Below, one piece after another: positions 48,015 to 58,518 of a stretch of 64,000 nt of DNA. The notes beneath the pieces were generated by a model. That model saw only the letters and a program-made list of their open reading frames with translations. It made no database searches and had not been told where the DNA came from. A program made the translations under genes and the position numbers. The stretch comes from Jacaranda mimosifolia (lineage: Eukaryota; Streptophyta; Magnoliopsida; Lamiales; Bignoniaceae). The stretch lies in assembly GCA_018894105.1 (NCBI GenBank), contig CM032129.1, positions 15,626,968 through 15,690,967 on the forward strand, read 5' to 3'. Every line of letters starts with the position of its first letter. Within the stretch, counting starts at the first letter, position 1.

Positions 48015-48327
48015 AAGTTATCAGTAATACCTACCAATATGCTAGAAATAAGATATTTTAGGCACATAACAAGAAATATTTCATAGTGATTATATGTAAT
48101 ATGTACAAAAAAAATATAATAAAACGTAAAAAGTCAAATTCTTGAATTCGTCCTTACGATAGAAAAGTTGTTTAGTAGTTGTGGTTTCATAAACAACCCA
48201 TATATAGAGAATCATAAGTTTCAATAAATGAAGAAAAAAAGCTTGGTTTGAGAAGTTAAATGGAAAGGAGGGTAGATTATATTTACAATTGTGAAAAAGG
48301 TAATAAATGAAAGAAAAAAAGTCATGG
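48015..48327 (-). other. Remnant of host intron 2 between F and G
   Basis: This AT-rich sequence lies between element F and solo LTR G. It shows no exon and no repeat. It is interpreted as native intron sequence of the decayed gene. Confidence 0.4.
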
Positions 48328-48332
48328 TACTT

Positions 48333-49710
48333 TGTTGGAATAGTGTCCCGTAGCCAATCAGATTGGCATGTAAAACTATTTCACTTGTGATACAATCTTG
48401 ATTGAATGATATTTATTATAAATGGCCATTTTCATCTTATGCTTATTTTACTTCACTAGCATTTGGTTGAAACCATTAGATCACACAAGACTACATGAAT
48501 TGGTCATGGACAAGGTGGTGATCATGAAACAAACCTTATACAATCGTGATCTTAAAATATTCCAAGTCATAGAATATTATGAGACAGGACATCTAGGATT
48601 CGGATAGACTTGCACTAACGATGCATAAATCCAAGGGGTTGGATATTGCTCTGTTTCATGAGCAGTCTATGTTAGACATAGGTGCATGTTAATGGGTGCT
48701 TGTTAGATAACAAGTTCACTGAAGGCCTGCTCGGAGTATCCATTAGATAGTCATAGTGGCAAGCTCTCCAGCTTACACTAGTGCATATAATTAGTCCTAT
48801 GACTTGAGGATCCATGGTAACCTTGTGTTTGGGTCTTCATGCTTTGACTCTTCCATGACCACTTTGCGGGTCATTCGGGTTGAGCTTGGGTCATTCAGGT
48901 TGAGCTTGGGTTGATCATAAAAAAGTTCATTTGGAGTACATTTAGAATTTATTTAGATGACATTTCAGAGATGAAATGAAGATTCGAAATGATATTCGAA
49001 TGCAAGTGAAATTTACATTTTACATGCAACTTGCTTTGCAAGTTGGTGCCAACCTTATGGGAGGTGTAATGCCTACTTGCATCATACCTCCATCCCTATA
49101 AATAGGAGTGAGGTGGTCAACCAAGCAAGCTTGCACATTCTAATTGTTAGATTCTACTTTTCCCTCCATTTTGTGTGATTCACTCATATGTTGAAGTCTC
49201 ACACTTTCTTCTTCACCCTCTCTCCTAAATTTTGGCCTTCACCATTTCTTCTTTCCTTTGTTTTCCAGATGACTAAAAAATTATTAGGATGTGCCTATGG
49301 TTTGTGGATCATCACATTAGATGCTAGAAAATTGGATAACTTTGCTTTTGGAGATCTACTGCAAGGGCAGAAACTTTGGGCGCATGTTTCCAGACCTCAC
49401 CGGATTCAATTTTTGCTGAAATTTTTACTAGAGCTTCCCCAAGGTTTTGAGAAGGTTGTCTAAATTTTAGCAAATTTGGAGGTGTTTCGATAGGGTAAAG
49501 GTTTCCGAGTTGCCTCTGTGCCAGAGGAAGATAACTTTGAAGTGTTCAAGCATTTCCTCTATTCTACCTTGGATTTTTGAGCATTCAGGTCATTTATCTT
49601 CTTCCAAATCCATTTTACAGCATGACTTGATCCTTGGGAGGTGTGTAGACAAGTTTTGATTTAGCTTTGTTTGCTTTATTTTATGGATCCTTGTGCTACA
49701 CACTCCTTCA
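48333..49710 (+). mobile_element. Solo copia LTR G (shortened), plus strand
   Basis: It starts tgttggaatagtgtcccg, ends cactccttca, and is flanked by a perfect TSD, tactt (48328-48332 and 49711-49715). It is only 1378 bp, about 0.85 kb shorter than its relatives. The loss follows a small tandem duplication (gggtcattcgggttgagctt, near 48870-48910). The palindrome is at 49062-49087 and the TATA box tataaatag at 49097-49105. The open frame 49188-49463 is LTR sequence. Confidence 0.9.
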
Positions 49711-49764
49711 TACTTGACACACAAAAATATGATCAAAGATACAAACACATATATAAAGATGTAC

Positions 49765-49926
49765 ATAAATATAAGCCCTAGGACAAAAAGTGAAGGATAA
49801 ACATCCATATTCCAATAGTGGAGATGAATGCGGTGTCAAAGGGAGAGAATTAAGAGGCTCTATTGTGAGCACATCATTGATACGAATGCAACCAAATTCG
49901 CGGTTCATTTCCACTACATATTTCCT
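49765..49926 (-). pseudogene. Exon 2 of the unrecognised gene
   Basis: The acceptor cataatag precedes 49926. Fifty-four open codons begin RKYVVEMNREFGCIRINDV and include a Pro/Ser-rich TPHSSPLLEY segment. The frame is continuous with exon 1. The proposed donor gtacat at 49764 is weak, and a gtatct about 20 bases further is an alternative. LTR G inserted 50 bases downstream, in the intron. Confidence 0.5.
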
Positions 49927-50029
49927 CTATTATGTTGGGATTACAAGAAAAATGAAAAATAGTATAGGAAGGATTAAAATTATATTCATACAGTCTAAAT
50001 GTAGTTAAGTCGCTTTAAAAGATAGCTAC

Positions 50030-50059
50030 CTTATTTATACCATTGGTGTTGTACGCCAT
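50030..50059 (-). CDS. Exon 1 of the unrecognised gene (start codon)
   Basis: ATG at 50059 opens MAYNTNGINK and runs into a good donor, aag|gtagct. The flanking sequence aaaATGGCG is a favourable plant start context. Upstream lies about 100 bases of pyrimidine- and A-rich 5' UTR without another ATG in this frame, and a TATA-like box. Confidence 0.5.
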
Positions 50060-50171
50060 TTTCTTTTTGTGTACAAGAAGTGTTGAGTGGAGTTTATTTG
50101 TGTGTGTCTTTAGGCGAAAAAGTCACCAAGAATGAGGAATGAAATGATTGATAATTTTGTGTTTGGGTCTC

Positions 50172-50184
50172 TATGTATATATGA
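50172..50184 (-). promoter_or_regulatory. TATA-like box of the unrecognised gene
   Basis: The minus strand reads catatatacatag about 115-125 bases upstream of the ATG. Transcription would start roughly 80-90 bases before the ATG. Its position is consistent with a plant core promoter. Confidence 0.45.
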
Positions 50185-50967
50185 AGAGAGGTGGCAATGG
50201 GGTGAATGGCAAGTAACAAAAGCAAGAGATAAACATATATTAAATATTAGATATTGGTTTACTTATGACACATGATATTATTACAAGAATTTGAATCACA
50301 AAATTTTGGTAATGAATAAAATCCAAATGGAGATCTATAGATTATAACAATTTACTAACCGTGTATATTTAATTTATGACATTAATAGCATATTTAGTTG
50401 TCATATCATAATATTATAGCAATATAAAATTTTTATATATTTCATTGACTCTATTCAAGTGTAGCTCTTGGCAATTTGTTAGAATTTGGAAGTATAAATC
50501 TATTTGTAATCTCTTAACTATATTTTTATGTTATCAACTGAAAATTTTTAGTTTTTCAACAATTAAGACAATACAAAAAAGTCATTCTCAAAATCTTAAG
50601 CAAATTTCTTAGATATAGGATACAAAATATATTATTGATATAGTTGAAATTTTCACAAATTTGATAAATAAACAGTTAAAATAGCCAATAATATCGATTT
50701 TTATATTTTGTGTTTTTATTATCACATTTTTTAATATTTTTGTCATATGACTTTACTCATTTTTACTTAATAAGAATTTAAATATTTTATATATACATAA
50801 TATTTGGAAGGAATAATGTTAGATCAATAAAGTTCTATTGAAACTAAGCATCATCTTAAATTACCTGTTCATTTTATGTTAATGAGATATTGGTGTATTA
50901 TAGATGCTACTCAGAAGTGAAGCAAGGTTCTTTCTGGAAAATAGTAGAGTGTCGGTTAGTCTTCTCA
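50185..50967. other. Upstream intergenic DNA
   Basis: This is very AT-rich sequence between the gene's promoter and element H. I see no ORF, repeat pair or RNA gene. Confidence 0.45.
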
Positions 50968-52811
50968 TGAAGGAATGTGTGAGCTAAGGATCCAATTACA
51001 AAACTTTTAAAAACTGAAATCTAACTTGATCACACCTCCCCGTGGATTTAATTCATGCCATTAAAGTGAATTTAGGTTAGAAAATTACCTCAAAAGTAAA
51101 ATCCAACCGAAAATGTGAAGTGATGCTTGAACTCCTTCAATGCAGTCTCTACTGCTGCAGTAGATTGTGGACAACTTTTGCCCAACCAAAACTCATCAAA
51201 ATCGGCTAGAATTTGAACTAGAAGTCACCAATAAAATTTAATTGTTTTCAGCTAAATCGAAAACTCCAAAGTGCCTCCAGAAATGGCTCCAAGTTTCTGC
51301 CCCAACAGAGGATCTCCAAAAGGCTAGCAATCTAATTGTTTTGCCTCTAATGATAAGATCCATACCCCAATGGACAATCCAAATCTCTACTATGTTAGTT
51401 GGAGAACAAAGAAGAGATTACAGAGGATGAAGGCTGATTTTGGAGGTAGGGAATAAAGAAAATCTGAAACTTCAACACATGTAAAATTGGAGGGAACGGG
51501 AGAATCTAACAATTAGATGCTTTGTGTGTGTTTAACATGTTTGGCTAGCCACACCCCTATATCTATATATAGAGGGAGGAAAGTGTAATGCTTAAGTGGC
51601 ATCACACCTTCCTTAAGGTGGGGCGCCAACTAGTTGGCAAGCAAATTGCATGTTAATTAAATATGAATTTGAATTTCATTTGGAATTTTTTACCTCTTAG
51701 AAAATTTCCCTTCATCAAGTAGGATATCCAATTGGCTTTTCTATGTGACCTATTAGGTTCTACCATTTATTGGACATGGGCTCACAACTTTTTTGATTTA
51801 TTGAATATCAAATATTCATATTAGTCTCAACTCCTTCAAACTAATAACTAATTTCAATTAATCTCATTAATTGAGGAGTGCCCAAACTCCATGATCAATG
51901 TCCAACCTCAAGTCCATGGAGCACAACTAATTGGTCGAAACGACTGCTTTTGGAGAACCATTCTAGCTCTACGTTTAACATGCAAATACAGTCCTTCCAT
52001 CTCCTATCTCCCAAAAGAGGCTTAGGGCAAGATATTTGTTGGCTCCCTAGTAGCCTCGATACTATGTTTTTATTCTAATGTTCGATTCCCCTTTATGACC
52101 ATATCTTTGGAAAACTGCTTTTGTCAAATTGTCATAGTTCCTTGTGCAAGGATTTGATGAAATCAGTCATTATAGAATACATAAGAGATGCATTCACCCA
52201 TCACAACGATGAGGAGTTGAATCCCTTCTTAGATCTCACAAACCACCACGTCTAAGTAGCTCATACCTAACCTCAACCTAAAAGACCCACAAAGTGTTCA
52301 AGGAACAGTCAAAGTATGAGGACCTAAACATAAGGTTACCATGGATTCTCAGCTCAAAGGACTAATTATATGCACTAGCGTAAGCCAGAGAACTTGCCAT
52401 TATCGATTTGTCACTATGGCTATCTAGTGGATTCTCCAGATGAGTCTTTAGTGAACTTGTTATCTAATAAGCACCCACTAACATGTACTCATATCTCATA
52501 TGGTTTTCTCATGAAATGGAGCAATATCTACTACTTGAATTTATGCATCATTAGTGCAAGTATATCCGAATCTTAGATACCCTGTTTCATAAGATCCTAC
52601 GACTTGGAAGATTTAATATCACGACTTTATAAGACTTACTTGATGATCACCACCCAATACGTGATCAAGTCCTTCAACCAAATGCTTATGAAGTTGTATA
52701 AATATAAGATGAAAATGGCCATGTAAAATGAATATCATTCAATTAAAATTATATCACAAGTGAAATAGTTTACATGCTAATCTAATTTACTTGTGGGGCA
52801 CTATTCCAACA
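50968..52811 (-). repeat. 3' LTR of element H
   Basis: This 1844-bp LTR is about 0.4 kb shorter than its relatives. The start is set by the conserved 19-base spacing to aggatcc and the end by ctattccaaca. The palindrome is degraded on the left arm (51582-51608), next to tatatctatatatag (51558-51572). Confidence 0.83.
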
Positions 52812-52825
52812 ACCTCCCACTTGCC
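52812..52825 (-). other. Polypurine tract of element H
   Basis: The sense strand GGCAAGTGGGAGGT directly precedes the LTR. Confidence 0.78.
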
Positions 52826-55800
52826 CTAAAGCCAATTCCCCTAGTCTTAAGACCCATCTTATCAAGATGTCGTTCAAGGACTTTTTGCGATAGGGGTTTA
52901 GTCAGTAGATCAACTATATTCTTTTCCGAGGCAACGCTTTCTACTCTAATGTTGTCTCTACCAATAATTTCCCGAATTAAATGGTATTACCTCAAAATGT
53001 GATTGGATTACTAATGAGATCTTAGCTTCTTAGCTTGTGTAACCATACTATTGTTGTCACAGAAAACAACTACAGGCTTAGACATGGTAGACACTACACC
53101 TAACTCTTGAATGAAGTTTTTGATCTGAACTTCTTTCTTTGTAGCTTCCAAAGCCACAATATATTCTGCCTTGATGGTGGAATGGCCTATAGTGTCTTGT
53201 TTGGAACTTTTCCAACTCACCACACCGCCATTAAGGTAAAATATAAATCCTAAATTGAATTTTAGGTCATCTGCATCGGATTGGAAATTAGAATCCAGAA
53301 ACCCCTCATGTTTGAATTCTCCATTATCGTATACGAAAAACAAATCCTTAGTCCATCTTAAGTACTTAAGGATTGCTTTAATGACCATCCAGTGACTCTC
53401 ACCAGGGTTGGATTTGAAATAGCTTCTAACATTTAGAACGTGTGCCACATCCGATCTTGTACATTGAAAGACATACATTATGCTCCCAATAGCGGGCGCA
53501 TAAGGTATTTTGGACATCTTATGTCTCTTTTTATCCATCTTAAAGGCCATAGACTTGGAGAGATGAAGATCGTGTCCCATAGGAAGGAATCCCTTCTTGG
53601 ATTCTTCGATACTAAATCTCTTTAGTATCTTGTCAATGTACAAGGTTTAGGAAAGCCCCAGCATCCTCCTCGATCTATCTCTATGGATACGTATTCCCAA
53701 TAAATAGGATGCTTCTCCCAAATCCTTCATGGAGAATTAAGTAGATAATCATGCTTTAGTACACTCTACCATTTCTCTCTCATTCCCAATGAGAAGAATG
53801 TCATCGACATAAAGTATAATAAAATGTATACTACTCCCACTAGCCTTTTTGTACACATATAGTTCATACATATTTTTGACAATGCCAAACGATTTGATTG
53901 TCTTGTCAAAACAAATGTTTCAACTCGGGATGCTTGCTTGAGTCCATAAATAGATCTCTCAAGTTTGTAAACTTTTTGCTCACTCCCTTTGGATGTAAAA
54001 CCTTGTGGCTGCTTCATATAAATTTCTTCTTCAATGTTTCCATTGAGGAAAGTGGTTTTCACATCTATTTGCCATATCTCATAATCATAATATACGGCCA
54101 TGACAGGTAAAATTTGAATAAACATAAGCATTGCGACCAGTGAAAAGGTTTCCTTGAAATCGATACTGGGTCTTTGAGTGTAACCTTTTACCACTAGTCA
54201 CAGCTTAAAGGTCATTACCTCTCAATCGATTTCTAGCTTTTGCTTATAGATCCACTTGCAACCAGTGGGAACCATTCTGTTCGGTTGATCTACCAAAGTT
54301 CATACTTTATTGGAGTACATGAAATCCATTTTGAATTTCATAGTGTCAAGCCAATGTCCCGAGTCTATGTCTAACATAGCTTCCTTATAGGTCTTCGGAT
54401 CGGGATCCAATTGGCCCTTCTCATGAAGGAATCCAAACCTTTTGGGTTGTTTCTTGATTCGGTCTGGCCTTCTTAGAGGTTGTGTGTAAGGCTCTTGATG
54501 CTCACTTATTTCCATCGCTTGTGAGATTTGAAGATCATCTTCAACTTCATCAAGTTCAACAATAATGCCTTTTCTATCTGATAGAAAATTCTTTTCTGAA
54601 AAGGTGGCATTCTTCAAAACAAACACCTTTTGTTTCGAGGGATCATAAAATAATAACCCAAAGACTCTCTTGGATATATATCTTACAAACTTGCACAAGA
54701 TAGATCTACTATCAAACTTGGTTCCCAGTAGTTGTCTAACGTAAGCATGAGACCCCCAAACTTTTAGATAAGAGTATGAGGGTGCTTTGCCATGCCACAT
54801 CACATGCAGTGTCTTTGGCACAAACTTTCACAATACTATATTTAGTAGCCTCGCTGCCATTTCTAAGGAGTATCCCCGAATGGATATAGGCACATAAAAA
54901 AAGCTCATCATGGAATATACGATGTCCAACAAAGTATGTTTCTCCTCTTGACTACTCCATTGTGCTAGGGTGTGCCAGGTGGAGTCCATTGAGAGATAAT
55001 CCCATTTTCTTTTAGATGATCCAAGAATTAGCTACTTAAGTGTTCTCCCCCTCGATCCAATTAAAGAGCTTTAATACTTAGTCCTTTTTGCTTTTCTACT
55101 TCATTCCTATATTCTTTGAACTTTTCAAAGGCTTTGGACTTGTACTTCATAAGATACACGTGTCCGAAGTGAGTATTGTCATTGGTGAAGGTGATGAAGT
55201 AAAAACAGCACGCTAACTCTTAGTGGGCCACAAACATCCATATAGATCAAATCCAAAGGACTTGTGGTATACTCCATTTATCCTACAAAAGGAGGTTTGG
55301 TCATTTTTCCCTTCAAACAAGACTAACAAGTAGGATGGTCCTCAATGCCACTAACATTTAGTGCTTTGAGAGCTTCTAAGTTGTTTATCCTACTTTTAGA
55401 AATATGTCCAAGTCTTGCATCCCATAATATGGTATCTTCTTAGTTATCTTATTTTCTTTTACTTGATTGAACGTGCATTAATGAGGGTTGAGAATCAAGT
55501 ATGTACAATCCATTGTTTAATGTACTTTGCGCAATTAAAGAACCATTCTTTAATGCTTTCAACATCCCACTTGATATAGATAAATCATATCCTTCATTAT
55601 CTAAAATGGGAATAGAAATAATATTCTTAGCAAGAGAAGGTACACAATAACATGGATCAAGTACAATGCAAGCAATCCCGAAATCTAACTTGATTACGCC
55701 TTCAATCATGGCCACAACTTTTGCTCCATTTCCAAGGCAGAGGATCATATCTCCTTCTTTGAGATTCTTTCTTCTTTCCATCCCCTGTAACAAATTAAAA

Positions 55801-56258
55801 ATGTGACAACCACATGTGGTATTAAATACCTATGAGGAAGAATTTGTCATCAAGTGTACTTCAATAAAGTACATACCCTTCTCAAGGGTTTCAAGGTAAG
55901 CTTTGCAATTCCTTTTCCAATGCTCTTTTACGCCATAATAGAAACAACTTGCATTAGTTTTAGCCTATTTCTTTTCCTTGATTCCCCCAGAACACTTCAA
56001 GGATTGCTTCTCTCTAGAGGAAGAACTTTTCTCCCTTTTACCTCCTTTTCTAGGGGCCCTAGGGCCTTTAGACTTGGAGGATGATGCAAGCATAAGAGGC
56101 TTGTCCATTTTCATCTTCGCTTTGGCGGTCACAAGGATATTCACCAAGTCGTTAATCATCACTTCTTGCTTGGCCGTATTAAAGTTTAGAATAAATTGGT
56201 CGAATGAGCTTGGCAATGATTATAAGATCAAATCTATATAGAGGTCATTGTCCATGAT
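52826..56258 (-). pseudogene. gag-pol of element H, decayed and truncated at gag
   Basis: RNase H plus the RT C-terminus form one open stretch of 210 codons (53643-53011) with STIKAEYIVALEATKK and FCDNNSMV motifs. RT upstream (54194-53770) keeps WQIDVKTTFLNGNIEEEIYM and, after a frameshift, an intact YVDD at 53811-53800. The linker and integrase C-terminus are at 54821-54300, the integrase core at about 55440-54830, the protease/pre-integrase region at 55793-55449 with an LYILDSQPS-type block, and gag at about 56253-55860 with a zinc-knuckle remnant (CFYYGVKEHWKRNC) near 55910-55955. It is the best preserved RT-RNase H here, but frameshifts and stops remain. Confidence 0.85.
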
Positions 56259-58504
56259 TGACAAAAAGTAATGCATTAGGATCCAATATAAAAACTTCAA
56301 AAAGCTTAAATAAACTAGTGCTTACAAGCTACCGAGGATCTAACATGCTTTAAGATTCAGATTTTGGTTGGAGAGCTACTTTAAAAGAAAAAATCCAAAG
56401 GTTGAATGAAGAACTCCTTCTTAAATAGAATCTACTAGGCAGTGGCGCAGCTGAAAACAAGCAGATTTTGATCGATTCAAAACTCTCCAAAAATGCTAAA
56501 CAAAATTCCAATAGATGCTCAACACCTAGAGGAAGCAGCTAGAACAAATTTCATCTTGAAACTCCTTCTATATATCCTAGAATAAAATCGACAAAAGACT
56601 GGTCTTGCAGGTGGATCTCCCAAGGCTTAGCAAACAACTTGTTTTGCCTCTATCAAAATGAGCCACACACCAACCCAAATCCTACTACTCCTCAGTTGTA
56701 ACTGCATAAAGAGAGGAGAGTTGATATGGAGATGGCCAATTTTAGGGTAGGGAGAAGAAGAGGAAGGTGATCTTCAACACATGAATGACCACTTTGAAAA
56801 TGGAGGGAAAAGTGAGAATCTAATTCTTCACTTACTTTTTTCATATGGTTGCTGCCCCCTCACTCTATAAATATAGAGTGAGGGTGTGTGATGCCAAGGT
56901 GGCATCACACCTTCCTCAAGGAAGGGGGACCACCAACCATGCATGCCATGTATGCTTAGTTGGCAAATTGAAATCAAATCTAAATTTGTGTGCATTTCAA
57001 TTACATTTGAAATCTAATTTCAAATTAATTAAATGCCACACCAAAATGATCCTATCATTTGAATTTTTCCTCCAAAGAATATTCTTCTTATTAATTAAAT
57101 TAAATAATTTAGTTTAATTAATTAATCATTGACTTAACTCTTAAGTCAATTAGCTTAACTCCTTAAGCTTAATTTTGTTAACTTAACTCTTTAAGTCAAC
57201 TTAACCAATTGATGGTCATATGACAGCATATAATTAATTCCTTATTATTGGTCTAATTTAACTGTTTAAATTAGTTGATCAATTTAACACTTAAATTAAT
57301 CAAGATAAAATTGACCTTAATTTCAATTACCCAAAAATGGGTCTCCATGGAGAGTATTTTCTAGCACTTAGAAAATTCCACCATTGCTTTAGAAATGTAA
57401 TTGACTTTTGTGTGTGACTCGATAGGTTCTACCATTCATGGGACATGGGCTCAAAACTCCTTGTGACTTTTGAATATTGTATATTTATTTTAGTTTAAAC
57501 TCCTTTTAAACTAATCGACTCAATTTAATCAATCTCCATTAATTAAAGAGTACCCAATCTCCGTGGTCGATGTCCAACCTCAAGCTCATGGAGCCCAACT
57601 AATTCGCCAAAATGAATGTTTTAGGAGAACCATCAGAGCTCTATGCACACTATGCAAATACGGTCCTTCTGTCTCTTATCTCCAAAAAGAGGCACAGGGT
57701 AAGATATTTGTCGGCTCGTTAATAGCCTTTGATACTATGTTTCTATTCTAATGTTCAATTCCACTTTATGACCTCATTTTTCAAAAATTCCTATTCCAAA
57801 TTATCATACTACCTTGTGCAGAATTTCTTGAAATCGATCATTATAGAATACATAGGAGATGTACTCACCTTTCACTAAGATAAGGAGTTAAATTCCATCT
57901 TGGATCTCACAAGCCTCTATGTTTGGTAGCTTATGCCCAACCTTAACTCGAGAGGTTCGCTGGGTGACCAAGGAAGAGTTAAGACATAAGAACCAAACAC
58001 AAGATTACCATAGATCCTGAGGTCAGAGGACTAATAATATGCACTAGCGTAAGCTGGAGAACTTGCCACTACTAATTTGCCACTCCGGCTAGCTAGTGGA
58101 TTCTTCGATGGGTCTTTAGTACCTTATTCCCTAACAAGTACCCACTAACATATATCTATATCTCATATGATATTGCCCATAGAACAAAGTAATATCCAAC
58201 TCCATGGATCTATGCATTATTAGTGTAAGTCTATCTGTATCTTAGATGCCTAGTCTCTAAAGTTTCTATGACTCGGAAGATTTAAAATCACAACTTTACA
58301 AGACTTATTCCATGATCACCACCTAGTGCGTGACCAAGTTCCTTCATCTTGTGTCATCTAAGGGCTTTAACTAAATGCCCGTGAGGTTAATATAAGCATA
58401 AGATGAAGATGGCCACATTATTAATATCATTCAATCAAGATTATATCACAAGTGAAATAGTTTACAATACCAATCTAATTGGCTTCCTGGGCACTATTCC
58501 AACA
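56259..58504 (-). repeat. 3' LTR of element I
   Basis: This 2246-bp LTR starts tgacaaaaagtaatgc and ends gcactattccaaca. The palindrome lies at 56884-56911, with arms GTGTGATGCCA and TGGCATCACAC around four bases, beside the TATA region ctctataaatatagag at 56861-56876. Confidence 0.9.
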
Positions 58505-58518
58505 ATCTTCCATTTGCC
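58505..58518 (-). other. Polypurine tract of element I
   Basis: The sense strand GGCAAATGGAAGAT abuts the LTR. The pol TAG stop is immediately upstream at 58521-58519. Confidence 0.78.

Larger units (their letters stand above)
33210..50059 (-). pseudogene. Unrecognised plant gene, five exons, apparently dead
   Basis: Five exon candidates share the minus strand and phase 0: 50030-50059, 49765-49926, 34285-34425, 33805-34032 and 33210-33293. Together they would encode about 214 residues with no domain I recognise. Removing transposons F and G (with their flanks) reduces intron 2 from 15.3 kb to roughly 0.5 kb, similar to introns 3 (252 bp) and 4 (511 bp). This supports a single compact original gene. 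A TATA-like box lies about 120 bp upstream of the ATG. An in-frame TGA at 33852-33850 and the lack of a GT donor after exon 3 suggest inactivation. Linking the 50-kb exons to the 34-kb exons is inference. They could belong to two genes. Confidence 0.5.
50968..56258 (-). mobile_element. Ty1/copia (Angela-like) element H, interrupted by I
   Basis: The 3' LTR (50968-52811), polypurine tract and pol to mid-gag are present. At 56258 the gag reading is interrupted by the 3' LTR of element I. The missing gag start, leader and 5' LTR should lie beyond the window. The presumed TSD at the left edge is tctca (50963-50967). Confidence 0.85.

Noticed and set aside
49188..49463. 91-codon plus-strand frame near the host gene
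   Set aside because: It lies wholly inside solo LTR G and matches LTR sequence of other copies.
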